Assembly: GCF_001949145.1 (NCBI RefSeq) | Contig: NW_019091377.1 | Coordinates: 12,254 to 76,253, forward strand | DNA from: Acanthaster planci | Lineage: Eukaryota; Echinodermata; Asteroidea; Valvatida; Acanthasteridae | DNA length: 64,000 bases | Direction of reading: 5' to 3' | Shown: one piece after another, positions 22,851-35,317 of the stretch | How the letters are laid out: each line of letters starts with the position of its first letter | Numbering within the stretch: the stretch's first letter is position 1 | Position numbers and translations under genes: made by a program | The notes under the pieces: generated by a model | Seen by the model: only the letters and a program-made list of their open reading frames with translations | Database searches by the model: none | What the model was told of the DNA's origin: nothing

Positions 22851-25395
22851 ATTTTGCCCATAGTATGTGATTGTTCTCCACCCTTGACAAGAAAAGTGAC
22901 CATATACGACTCGTGATCATGGCCGTCTTGCAGAAGAATCAAGTGAGGCAGCTTGTGTGCTGGCGAAGCAACAAGTTCAAGATCTATCCACCCCATTGAA
23001 CAGTCTTCCAGGTTCATTGCCTGTACTAATGTCATTTCTGGAAAATAGCGCCCCCACAAATGGCCTGGACCGTCACGCAATGCCAGGTTGCCCTCAAGGA
23101 ATACAGAACTCAGTCTGGGCATTTCACGTGCAGACAAGATAATGTGTTCAACGTCTGTCCACTCCAATGAACAATTGCTCAGGTTTAGCGTTTTCACGTG
23201 TGTCATTCGCTGTAAGTAGTTTGACCATGACTTGACTGATCTACTCAATGTCCTGTTGTCAGAAAGGATCAAGTTATTCATTTCAAACATATCACTTATA
23301 CACACGGCGATGTGTTCAATGTCTGTACTTTGCAATGAGCAATTGCTCAGATTCAGCGTCTTCACGCGTGTCATTTGCGGCAGGTAGCTCGACCAAGAGT
23401 CGGCTGATCCGCCCAATGCTGTGTTGCCCGCAAGAATTAGAGTTTGAAGGCTGGGCATGCCACTTACAGATGATGCAATGTGTTTCATGTCCAAGTTTGT
23501 GAGACCACAGCTCACTATTTCAAGTATTTTCAGTCCTGTTAAGCGTTTGATATGAGGGGCCCACTCTTCTGCCACGCCCCCTGATGTATCATTTCCATTT
23601 ATACATAGTTTGGTCAGGGTTTTGTTATCTTTTAGTGCCATCATCATGTTTTTGAGAACGCCATTCTCCAAATAGCATTCAGTTAGCTGCAGATCCGTGA
23701 GGTTTTTCATGTAACCTAAGGCGGTAATTAAACCGCGGACTGAAGATACATCAGAAACAAAAACAGACTTGAGATTTGATAATTGCTCCGTATTGTTGTT
23801 TGACGTACAAATGACTTCAAACAGGTACTTAAAACTGCAGGAATCAACACTGTTTCTTACATCGATGCATGGTGGTATGGTGAAGTCGCTTGTGAGCCAC
23901 TCTGGAGCCTTGCTTGACTGGCTCTCAAAAAAGCAACCTCGGCTGATCGCTTGTACAACATTTGACTGAAAGTTGGGTTGATTATGGTAAGCATTTGTAG
24001 AACGTTCAAGCAGTTTTACAATGGTAACCATACAGCCCTCATTGTCACCACAACAAAAGCGGAAGAGGTACTCGCTTGAAACTACGCCGTCCATTGTGGA
24101 ACACAGACCCTTCAAAATACTCTTACATCGGGTTTTCTTGAACACTCGGCGATTTAAGTCCTGCAAGTATTTCGCAGCACAGTACTCCTGCATTGTCCTG
24201 TGTATAAACTGGATGCTGGTGTGGTATTTTTGTTTTCTATAAACCCTCTGCCGGTTTACAATGCCTGCCTTAATTGCCAAACCGAGTGCATTTTGTTCAA
24301 ACTCGTTATCTCGAAATGAGAATTTCCGGTCGGCAGCTTGAAGTCCATGCAACGCAGTCTTTCCAATTGCAATCAATGCCTTTTTAACATCTTTCCCAGA
24401 CACATTTGCCTTTCTTCTGAACATATTATCCACCGCCTCAGTGTAGAGGCGTGACATTGTTTCTGGAAGTTGTTTATTCTCCTCCCACAATAAGCACATC
24501 AAAAGAAGGAGCATTGGAATCTTGGCCAGATCGCGCAGTGTGCTGGAATTGTAGATAGTTTTGATGAATGCTTCGGCATCACCTGGTGTGTTTTGATGAT
24601 ATTTGCGAGCATACTCTTTGACGTCATTTTGTTCAAACCCCACGACCTCAAAGTCTTTGCCATGATACTGAACAAGGGATTCTGATTTCAGTATATCAAG
24701 GTACGAAGGGCGGGTTGAAACACAGATGAAACAATCTCGGTATTTTGTTCTGTTCAAAGCTTTTAGGATGGAACCGAATTTGACTGGATCGAGTGATCTG
24801 GAGCTCATTTCATCAAACCCATCCAAAAGTATCAAGACCTCGTTTGAGTTTTCTAGAATGAATTGATCAATATTTTCTTTGGATATTCCGGAATCTTTGT
24901 CAAGGAGTTGATCAACAACCACATCATCGAGATCTGAAGTTTGGTCTACGGCACACATTTTCAATGATATGACAAGTTTAAATTTCTGTAGCTCTTCGCT
25001 CATCCCTTCAGCCCAGTCGTATGCAATCTTGTCAAAAATAGTCGACTTCCCTATTCCATCATGGCCAACAAAAATGAGCCGTTTGATAAGATTCCCCGTT
25101 TCTGTATTCTGTCTGAATATTTTAGCATAGTCGGTGGAATTTATAATTTGTACCCTTTCCTGGCATTTGCCTAATGGATCTGGTACCTTTTCCCGCGTCC
25201 TTAATTGCACTGTGGCGTATCCAACAGTATGCATCTGATCATCAACCTTTGAAATCAACTGTACATAACTACCTGTTGACATATACAGTTTCTTTAAAAT
25301 ATTCCTGAGCTTACTGCCGATGTCCTGACACAAGTCACTTGACCCAGGATGTTTGTCTGGTTCCTTTCCAAGCTGATGTTTCGTTGCATGCATGC
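22820..25395 (-). other. NACHT plus LRR exon of the NLR gene
   Basis: One 2576-bp exon begins after TTTTATCTCAACAG (codon GGC split by the intron) and encodes residues 557-1414. It holds the nucleotide-binding P loop (GHDGIGKST), the Walker B motif (ILLDGFDE), a sensor-like region (CFICVSTRP), a winged-helix-like segment around FIHRTMQEYCAAKYL, and about eight LRR units of 28 residues recognisable as MTRVKTLNLSNCSLQSTDIE and relatives. Adjacent LRR pairs are similar at DNA level with a period near 168 bp, which favours unequal exchange. A single exon for NACHT and LRR is common in such expanded families. Confidence 0.9.
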
Positions 25396-28300
25396 CTGTT
25401 GAGATAAAATATAGGCAAGTGTGTTGATTTTGTAAATGACCAAGGGCAGATATATAGGTTCTTGGGGAGTTACAGACGATTATCTCCCCCACAACGTTCA
25501 CGTGCCAATTGCATTAAACAGAAGATTACAGGAATGACATCGAGATCATCACTGTTCTGTTAACTTAGACCTAAAGGTACGAGAATGAAATACGTGAAGC
25601 GATAGTCCGTCCATAATTGTGAAACTGTATATATGTATTGGGAAATCCTCCCAAGCAGGATGGTTGTGTGCACCTCTGCTGAGGGGATATTACCGGGTAT
25701 CTTTGATGCCAAGTCAGCTCGGCCCGCTTCTTGTAAAGCCCCTCTTAAGTTTTGGACAGCTTTTTCGGGGTTGTCTTGCTTTTCCCACCAGGCTTCTAAC
25801 ATCTTAAACTTCTGCTGAGGTGAGTCTTCCCCGTCGTTACGTACGAATGTCTCAATATCATCAGGTGAGAATCCCAAATTGATGGCAAGGTACTTCCATT
25901 CTTCGCGAAGTTTCCGCGCTAATCTCAACAGGTATCCACTTCCCACCTGCTCGGCTGAAATGCCATAAAAATAAATGATTTGTATAAATACAGTTTTTTA
26001 CTGTGTTAGATAAGCTCCTTAAATGTATTAAAATTTTCCCAAAACAAACTTAACAAATTCCTTTTGTTCAGAAGTGCCGTTGATGTATACCGGTAACTGC
26101 TCAATGAGGGAGGAATTTGTAATCTATAGGTGGGGCTACAGCAACTACCCTTTCACCACCAGAAATAGTTTAATCTTAGTGCCTACCAACGACATGGGAT
26201 CAGTAATGTCAGTGGTCCTATGTACAGATACAAAGGCCGTAACTATCACAGTCTTTGCATGTACTCAGGCCTACCTGATGCAGATGATGTGGAGGGTGCC
26301 TGAGCATCCTGTTGAGGCATGGCAGGTGTATCGACAGGTCTCTCCGGATCTTGCTCAGAGTGGGTATTACTGGATTCAGAATTTTTCTCTTCAGTGTGGA
26401 CGGGGCCTGAAAACAGATATATGACCCGTTGTAGAAAGAGACAGACTGACAATGAATAGGTATTGTGGACATGAAAAGATGTCATTCCTCCACAAAATTG
26501 TTACTTAAAGATATCCTCAAAGGCTTACCTGGCGGTGACAAGGCCAGCTAAATTAACTACCAGATAAATGACGGAAAATGAGTACCCAAAAAAATCTTGG
26601 ACGAGGATTGCCTTGTTCATGTATCCATCTATTTCCACTCCTCATTTCAACTTAAAAAACTGTGTACCTTTTTTTCCTCCACCCAGAAGGCCATCAGTTG
26701 ACAGACGGAGTAAAATATTCTCGTCTTGTTGCACACCACAGTCGTTAAGTGTCAGCAAGTCACATAGCTGCCGAAAAAATTGGAAAAACCAGCCCATAAA
26801 ACACAAGTCTTCAAAGTATTGACTAGGACTACGGTGCAGAGTTTTATTTTGAAACGAGCAGATTTGATTAGAAGTAAATATATATTACATAAATGCTGCA
26901 TGGAAATCTTAGAATATTTCTTTGCAAGATTCAGTTAATTACAATGAGTTTAAATGAATGTTTTCAAAATGTCAAAATCTCATTTTCTGCTAGCCCGTGG
27001 TAAGTTCAAGTATTTTACCTGAAAAGTACGCCAATTTCGTCTGATAATGAGACGCTGGAGGTGAGGTTGGACACCAATCTTCTTTCCTATCGATAATTTC
27101 AAAGATGAAATGGTTGTTTCAGGATCTAACTGGAAGCAAAGTGTCTTGGGCCCACGAAGGAGAGGATTCCTGACAAATATCTGCAACTGCTGTTTCCCAT
27201 ATCTGATACTGTACATAAAAAGAAATCTCTAAGGATACAAATGATTTGAACTGAATTTCAACGAAGTCACCAAACGGCAAATCGATAAAAACTTGATTTA
27301 CATACCAAGATAATTACATTAATTTAGATGACGCAGGAGGACAGCACTATTAAATATTTTACCAAAAGTTGTGAAGTCTATCTGTGTCACTAGAATGTTC
27401 CCTTTTCAGTTTCTGTTCCTCAGTTGTTGACGAGCCATTCTCTTGCCTCTCCTTCTTTGCACTTATTTCGTCACGTTCCTCTGGCTTGGCCCTTTGTACT
27501 TCGTCCCCGGATTGGCAAACTATAGATGAAATCAGAAAGCGTTCAAAGCGTATGGTTAATGAGATATTGTGAGCTATTAATTTCCAAGAATAGTAAGTGG
27601 GAATGGTGTTTTTTTATGTATCTGGAAATTGGCAGATGTGTAGGATTAGATATCATTCAGAAATATCGCAATCAGCAGTGCGCTCTCGCTTACCAGGTAT
27701 GTTTTGAGCCGAGTCAGTAAGCCCTGCTGTCTCCAGTGCTCGTCTCAGCTTCTGAGATGCTTCGTCTTGATTTGTCATCTTCTCCCACCAGGTAAGCAGT
27801 ACCTTGTGACTTGCTTCAGATGTACCTTCAGTGGTAGATTGGATCTCTGCGATTTGTGTATCCTCGTATCCCAGGTGTTTCGCCAGTTCCTTCCATGATG
27901 ATTGAACTTTCAAGGACAGGTTCTGAAGGTACTCTTCACAGAATGATGATTTGTCTACAAACAGTGGTTTTTATCACCATAGCATTTGTACTAGTGCATC
28001 TTGCTCTAATAAAGCCGCACATCCTAGTCCCCCCTGGAGCAGGGTGGTAGGGCTATCACCATGACCTATTGTGAGGGGATTTAATTCCGATACACGGACC
28101 ACCCCGAAGACAAGTTCCAATTGCACTACTGTCAAATACTCTCTTTTACAGTACTATTCTTGATTATATTGAATACACATATAAGCTCCTAGCGTTGGTG
28201 GAGCTGACTTCATTCTTGGTACGCAATAGGCAAAGGATACCCTCTAGAGAACAGTAATTTTTTCTCCAACTCCATTTTAATGTTAGGGTCCATTTTAGTG

Positions 28301-29428
28301 AACGTGAAGTTGACCCACCCACGTTTCGGTACGATAGACTCATTCACTCTGCACACAAGTATTTTTTAAAGCTTCAAACCCTATTGGGACATTACCAAGT
28401 TATGTAGTTGTAAAAGGCATGCACATAAATGTCAAAACCGTATCGACTCCTGACAAAATCTGATCATTTGGAATCCATAAACCAAACATTGTTTAACTTC
28501 ACACATGTACCTTTTGGGCTATCTTGGCCCGGGTCATCTGTTGAGACACGGAGTGAGATGATTTTGTCTTTGTCAACACCATTTTCTTGAAGTGTGAGCA
28601 AATCACAAAGCTAATAAAGAATTTAAAAAAAAACAGTTTGAGGTAAATTGCGCATTCGCATATTTTTAACTCAACACATCAAAACGTAGGTCTGCATTGT
28701 CATTACCTGAAAATTTTCTCGGATGTGCAGACGCTGGTGTTTGGGCTGGACTCCAAACTTCTTGTGTATTAACTCTTTTAAGGATGAAACGGGTGTCTCT
28801 GGATCCAGTTCAAAACAAATTTCCTTTGCTACATGTAGGGGGTGAGTCCGGACACAGACCAGCAGCTTCTGTTTTGCGCTGATAACGACACTACAATGAA
28901 AATAAATGGAAAATGGTGCACTTTCAGTAACTACACGGGTCTTCTGTAGTGAGAGGTAATCTTTAATATCAGGGCAAAAAAGAGAAGCGTCGTTCACGTT
29001 ACAATGAGTTTTGTTTCGGGAAGAAATCTTGAAATTCTGGTATTGTGGCAAATGTCATGACAATGCATACACATCAGCATTAATATTAAAACGCTTTGAA
29101 GAATGATGAACTGCAGACAGAAAACCAAAACATGAAGTGTTTACCTTTCTGTTACAAGTTTTCTCTTCGACTTTCTAGCAGTTAACGATGATGGCGGTTG
29201 ATCATTGCCACCTTGACGATGGTGAGAAGATGACCTCCTGTACGGAATCGCTGTCAGGAAAGCTTCCTTTCTACTTCTCCGGACTTTGTTTCTTCTGGTT
29301 ACAAGTTTGGCATTGGAATGGTCGTACACGACGGCCGTTGCCTTATTGTCTTCATCTAATTGCTGAATCGTCTTTTGAGGCATCTTAGCAATCGGGGCGC
29401 CGCATAAGTGGAAGAAACCTGAATTCAT
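22820..29428 (-). CDS. NLR-type receptor: UBL-Death-UBL-Death-NACHT-LRR
   Basis: Predicted cytoplasmic innate immune sensor. Exons from 5' to 3': 29145-29428, 28707-28890, 28511-28610, 27694-27954, 27363-27519, 27019-27208, 26668-26767, 26275-26406, 25694-25954, 22820-25395; 4245 nt, 1414 residues, all phases consistent. Regions: basic N terminus 1-94, ubiquitin-like 95-189, Death 190-276, charged linker 277-328, ubiquitin-like 329-425, Ser/Pro linker 426-469, Death 470-556, NACHT about 660-830 with Walker A GHDGIGKST and Walker B VLILLDGFDEM, then LRRs about 1120-1400 in the same last exon. Death-NACHT-LRR proteins are known from invertebrate deuterostomes; the doubled UBL-Death front is the odd part. 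The second in-frame ATG (29383-29381, AAG before it) has a better initiation context than the first. Separate genes joined by mistake are unlikely because every splice phase fits. Confidence 0.9.
25694..27208 (-). other. NLR second UBL-Death module
   Basis: Exons 27019-27208 and 26668-26767 encode ubiquitin-like domain 2 (QLQIFVRNPLLRGPKTLCFQ, then LDPETTISSLKLSIGKKIGV, then QLCDLLTL), ending LLRLSTDGLLGGGKK. Exon 26275-26406 is a Ser/Pro/Gln linker. Exon 25694-25954 (261 bp, phase 1-1) encodes Death domain 2 (LARKLREEWKYLAINLGFSP, with AWWEKQ and LASKIPG). The linker exon is absent from the first module. Confidence 0.85.
27694..28890 (-). other. NLR first UBL-Death module
   Basis: Exons 28707-28890 and 28511-28610 encode ubiquitin-like domain 1 (LLVCVRTHPLHVAKEICFEL, LDPETPVSSLKELIHKKFGV, LCDLLTLQENGV). 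Exon 27694-27954 (261 bp, phase 1-1) encodes Death domain 1 (VQSSWKELAKHLGYEDTQIA, TWWEKMTNQDEAS, LTDSAQNIPG). Exon sizes and phases mirror the second module, so I infer a tandem exon-block duplication. Confidence 0.85.
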
Positions 29429-32400
29429 ACGGTAAATCTGAATGTCATTTAATTCTTATCAAAGGCTCAATACAAAAGAGCTGAGGTTGAGTAGAAATGC
29501 ATTTCTTCATGACAGAATGAAATATGTCCGGTTTAGGACGAAACGTGGAACTACTTAATAAGATGACACGTTATGTAAAAACTTTGAAGCAGATAAGTTG
29601 TCTGACAAAGAATGAGGAAATGCTGGCCGAGGAAGAACGAAAAGAAAATAGCGAACCTATCATTAACACCATGTTGAAAATGATCCCACAAAATAAGAAA
29701 AAAATTACTTTTCCAGCCGAGATACTCAATATGTTATCATGGATATAGCTGTACCAGAAAAATGACTTCCTCATACGCGAAACCATGCATCTGAAATTCT
29801 CCAAATGTGGTGCGTGGCAACCGACTGGATCTGGCATCTAGAGATTTCGTCATAGTTTGAACACGTTGAAATCAGAGTGATAATAAAATCTCATTAATAA
29901 AATCCACAGATCCGATAAGAAACAATGGACCATCAGTGGCAATGAAAGGCCGAGATGCCACACAAGCAGCGTCTCATCCAAGGCATAGACTCTCATTAAA
30001 ACAAGGGTATCAGCTGCAAAAAGGGAAACTTTATCCCAACGGTGGCGTTGAATTCACCCGTTCTTATAATTAAATCGTCGTTTTCAAGTTATCAAAGTGG
30101 TTCTGTTCATACACACTCTCCCGCTACTTGTGCATTTGAGCAGACACTGCTGCAGTACATTTATTCTTGGTATAAGTCCAAAATGGAAAATTACATTCCA
30201 AGTCATCACACGGGAAAGCCCGACTTTCTCGACCAACCATTTCCGCTTTGAATATTACCCCCCCCCCCTCCCGTACATTGTACATCAGGTATGATCTTTG
30301 TTTTAAAAAGAGCTATAAACCCAAATACGCTGGTGGTATCAGTGTATTAGCCAGAGTGTAATTTCTATTATGCTGTAATTAACAAAAGGCCTGTAGCCTG
30401 CTATTAGCACACGTGACACGTTACTGCGGCTGAAGCAGAGACTAAACAGCCAGACTACTATGAGGCAAGTCAAAGGTCATGCACAAGGCATCGAACAACA
30501 CGAATGCAGAGCCACAGTTTACAGCATGTCAGGTGTGTTTCAGCCACGCATTTAGTTTATGTGCATGTGCACTAATCCACTAAATGCATATAACCCAAAT
30601 TATCATGGCTACACTGCTGCGAAGTTTGATCCTTTGAAATAATCGGTCAACATCACTCTCGGGTTACGCTGTTTCCCTTTTGTTTCCATACTGACGAAAA
30701 ATTTTATTTAAATCCCGAAAGTCCCTTTTGCCAACCCCGAAACAGCAATCTGCTACCGTAAATTTGTGTCAGTCCGTGTCATGTAGGTCTAAGAGGCCTA
30801 CAATAAAAAGGTTTTCACGTTTGCTGGAAGTTCCCTAAACTGCCTTAAACTGCTGACGATGAAGGGTGTCATGGACATAATGATAACTTGAATCATGGAA
30901 AAAGGAAACTGTGATGGAAACACTGAGAAAGATTGATTAATTTTTAAATTGGAGAACTGTACGTTATTGTACTTACAATCGCAGGGACCTATTGATTTTT
31001 CTGTCAACTTTGATTTTTATCCACAAAGCTGACAAAGCTTTTCCATGCATTTGAAATGGGGACTCACTGCAGAATACCTGGTGAAAGCGAAACCGTGATG
31101 TAACTGAAAAATTATGAAGGGCTGTTACAGTGAGGTATATTTAAGCTTCAAATTTGCCGGGGCTGATTTGTGGTTCAAAGAGTGATTTAATTTTTTTTTT
31201 TACATCAGATATTACATAAATGTGCAATTTAACTTATATTCAGTATAGAATTTGTTGATTAAAAATGATAACATAATTTCAAAATAATATTATTCTCAAG
31301 CTTTAAAACGTTTTGAAGTACAAGACGAATATGATTATCAAGACCCCGGCCCATGTACAAATGCTGATGTGACCCTTTTAGAAGTTTTAGAATCCGGCAA
31401 AAGTGTTGGTGCAATATTTGCGCAAAAAAATAAAAATATATACAATTTCTCGTTCCGTCCTTTGCTGTAAACCACTCTTTTCACTTGCACGGCTTTGATA
31501 ATGTATCTCACCATTTGAAAAATTCGTGCAAATTCGTAAGGGTAATTAGCAGCACAAATCTTACACATATAAACATCGATGTACATCGTCTGCTTGAATT
31601 CTGCAGGCAGACATCCTATCAGTCAACATGTGGCACGCTAGAAAGCAACATGCAAGCCAAGTCAATGGAGTTCAAGTGAAACATACATGTACATGTACTA
31701 CACGGTGTGTTTGTTGACAACAATCTCGCCTTGTGTTGGACCTACATCTGAGACGACGGCGCCCAAAACATTGCTACCCAGGGTAGTTCGCTCAAAAGGA
31801 GGAAATAAAGTTGCACTACGAACACTTACTAAGGTCGATCTACGGACAAGCCCCCTTCCACTGATAGGTAAATTATGACGGTCTCTTGAAGAACCGTAGC
31901 TCGCCTGACAGGACAGGGAAGGCTCCTCTCACTCTACGGCTGAAACGAGGGTAGGCGCGGTGCCTGGTGACGTTCTCACAATATATAACATGTATAAATC
32001 AATCCGCCCTATTCTTGCGATAAAGTACTGTACATTGTAGTGTTCTTTATAGTGTGAACTGTGACCATAAACATGTGTAAAATATTATGTTTACAGGTCT
32101 ATTTTTTTATGCGGAAGAACTTACATGTAGCAACTATTGAATTGAAGAGTGACAACGTCATACAAAACTAGTCTCCAATGCTTATAACACGTAGGCCTAA
32201 TGGCAACTTGCAACCAAGAAAATGTTCAATCCTACAACATCACACTTCCTCGACCAGTCATTTCCGCTTAGGTTATTACCTCCGAAAACAAAGTAATTCA
32301 CTGCTGCACATAAACCACTCAGTGGAATCGTGCCGGGGGGGGGGTGTACCACAGACAATCGACACATCAATTGTTACCTTCCATATATTTAGAGTGCGGA

Positions 32401-34120
32401 CTTTGCCTTGTTCTCGTGCAGTTAACACCGTTCTCTTGGACTGTCGACACTTTTTTCAGCTGAATAAATGACATTGCAACTGAACTCATTCAACAGACTG
32501 ATTGGCTCTGTGCAGTTATTCAAATTACCATGCCCAGCGCAGAAATACAGGTCCCTTCATCGTGGGTCACTTGTTTGGTGGCATAGATTGATGAACACTG
32601 TATTGCGTCCTGGTGGTCGTACAATAATTGGTTAGCTTGCCGCGGCCTTCAGCTTGTTGGCGGGTAATGCACATGTACTTGAATTTAAAAAAATATGTAT
32701 ATATTTTTGGTGGGCGTAGTAACTTTATCTCTGGACGTCAGCGATTGTGTACATGGCAAGTAAACAGGCTCTAAAATATTCAACGGTTTTGTCTTAGGCC
32801 TAATCATAGGTCCAATCATACTTCTAAGTGTGTAATCAATTATCTGCTCTCCTAACCCCGTTGTTGCCTCTTCTTTATTTGTAACCTCATTTTGTGTTGG
32901 CATTCATGCAACTTGATGCTAAATATACAATCAATCACCAACACAGCACAACGGCGAAAACCTGACATCCAGAGCAAAATGCGCTATCTTCGGCACAACG
33001 TTGGCACACAAATCAACCACAACAGCATATGTACATGGTAATTGGCAAGCCGATTAAATACAAATTGTAGGCCCTACACTTAATGAAGTCGAAGTCAGCC
33101 TTACATCGCAACGTGACGTCAAATATACAAACCAATCGCTAACGTTGGCAAACGTACGGCTGGCACGCCGACCTCAAAATGCAAACCGTACGCTAACGTC
33201 TGCGCAACGTCAGCACTCTCGATCAAATAATTCAACCAATCACCAACATCGACACACCGTTGGAAGGCCGACGTCAGAATGATGTTTGACCAACCTCATT
33301 CTCATGGGTACAATCTTGCCGCACCATGTTGGTTCCCACCATGCCTTGCCTGATCTAACCCCTGGTATTGTGTAATTTAAATATCCATTATTTGGGATAT
33401 TTAAATTAAGATTTTAGTCGGCGTGGTTATGTGCGACACAGATTTACGCGTGCATGGCGTGCAAGAGAATACCATAGACATCGGAAGAACAAATACGGGC
33501 CATTCAGAATAATGCGCCTCCAAGAGTTTGAAACGCGTTGGCCAATCGCAGAGCGCGAAATCTGTCGACCCTTTCCAAACGCGTATTGGGTCGAATGATT
33601 TCGCGGACTGGATAATCACCCCTGGTTGCCCTTGAAACACTTCTTTAAGAAATGTAAGCATTCTAGACCATTAGGCAACCCCACTTTAAAGGTAACAATC
33701 ATACACATTGTGAAGTTCATTGTACAGTGTAATTTTATTAAATTCTCTCCTTTTGAAGGCAAATCTCATAAATCATAATCCATTCCTTGGTTTATAATGC
33801 CCAAGCACTCTAAATATTTTCCTGTGGCAACACAATGTTATACATTTATATTCTTTGACCACACCATAGAAATGAACTGAGGTCAAGTCCAACATGGGCT
33901 TGCAGAGCTATGGTTTCAAGGAAGCAAAGACCTAAACCTTCAGACAACAGATACGGCTTTTCAAACTTTAACTAGTGGAACTCAAACCAAGTCACCCATT
34001 TTTTTCTCATATCACAAAATTTGTTGTTTCCATAGTGGGAACAAAACTCTGTTGTGCTTCATGATTTCAAATCTAGGAACTCCATCCATCAAACTGAAGT
34101 ATACAGTTGATCAAATAGAG

Positions 34121-34225
34121 GGTTTGCATGGCTGCCATCTTGAAGGCCAGTGCTTCTGTTTCCCAGGGTGCGCACAAAGGAGGTTCCCCAGTGAAACAAA
34201 ACATACTACCCTGCAAGTTGGCTAC
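34121..34225. repeat. Short fold-back repeat, copy 2
   Basis: Begins GTTTGCATGGCTGCCATCTT and ends TTGGCTACCATGCAAAC, an inverted pair. The inner GGCCAGTGCTTCTGTTTCCC to AAAGGAGG segment is the reverse complement of the inner part of the copy at 10677-10800, so the inner segments differ in orientation. Confidence 0.55.
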
Positions 34226-35094
34226 CATGCAAACAGAAGACAGAAAGAAAGCTCACTCTAACCACAATTAATTAAGAAAGCTGGCTTGGTTGAACCGTAT
34301 CAAGCACTGATAATGATGATCACTGTAAGTGGGGAGTACAACACCGGCAGAACGATTTTCAAAGGGTGAAGCAGTGGTGAGAACATCAGGCATCAGCCGT
34401 AAATAGACCGATTCCTTAAGCCCTGCCCCATCATGTCCAGACCAAGTGGGGGAAGAGGGAGGCTACATCCCAAGTCAAAAGGGGGCCACACTCCCCCCCC
34501 CAAGTGGGTGAGTACACAACTTGAGAGTGCTAACAGTAAGCAACTTGTTTCTCAGTGAGAAATGGAAGGCCAAATCAGCTTTACAATGAGTTTTAACTCA
34601 TCTGAACCCTGTGGCTTAGTTGTGTTTCTTATCCATTCAGGTCAAATGGCACAGGTTACAAAAGACCTGGTCATCACAGGCATGTACATGTAACTTGTAT
34701 AATAATACAAACATTCAGTTCGTTATTTAGCACAAGGCCTCTCATAGCTCATATCTCAAAAACTAAAGGTATCTTCAGTTGACAGGCTTCGCATAAGAAC
34801 TGAAAAATGTCAAGCAATCTGTCGTAAGTCAGACGACTCATAATTTTTGCTGAAAATAAAAAACCTTGGCACTTCCAGCATAGGACTACAGCATGTACAA
34901 AACTACACTAACTTCCATTATTCAATTGGCAGGCTCAAAGGTCAAGATGGTGCCAAAGAGAAAGTGCTGTACAATTGGAAACTTTCTCAAAACCTGCAAA
35001 GAAAAAAACAAGAAAACCACAAGGGACTTAATGCCTAGTATCAAGATCTAAATCACACTGACCATTTGACTGGACCAATATGAGAGTTGAACAG

Positions 35095-35290
35095 ATTGAA
35101 AACTTGAGTGTAGTGTCTTGAGACTTGGCAGAGCGACTTGGGACTTGATTTTAGTGACTTAAGACCTGACCAGAGTGGCTTGAGACTTGACTTGAGACCT
35201 GAACAGAGCAACTAGAGACTTTAGTGAATTGAGACCTGACCAGAGGGACTTGAGACTTGACTGCAGTGACTTGCTATCAAACCAGAGTGA
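35095..35290. repeat. Degenerate minisatellite of GACTTGAGAC(C)TGA units
   Basis: Repeated GACTTGAGACTTGA and TTGAGACCTGACCAGAG units with an irregular period of roughly 20-35 bp. It lies just 3' of the last recognised PTPA exon. A related degenerate array lies at about 56230-56410. Confidence 0.7.
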
Positions 35291-35317
35291 AATTAATGCA
35301 GATTTTCATACACTCAC

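Larger units (their letters stand above)
29429..35317. other. Intergenic between NLR 5' end and PTPA 3' side
   Basis: No coding exon was recognised. It holds C-rich and G-rich tracts near 30259 and 32336, two related repeat fragments (about 30190-30260 and 32235-32290, sharing the core ATTTCCGCTT), a TACATG copy near 31684, imperfect AACGT/GCAAACGTACG-rich sequence near 33060-33300, the second copy of the fold-back repeat near 34121, and the GACTTGAGAC minisatellite at 35095-35290. The PTPA terminal exon was expected here and not found. A 74-codon plus-strand frame at 29524-29748 resembles nothing I know. Confidence 0.55.

Noticed and set aside
29524-29748. 74-codon plus-strand frame beginning MSGLGRNVELL, considered as a small gene or first exon.
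   Set aside because: No homology known to me and no further exons follow; kept only as a note in the intergenic entry.
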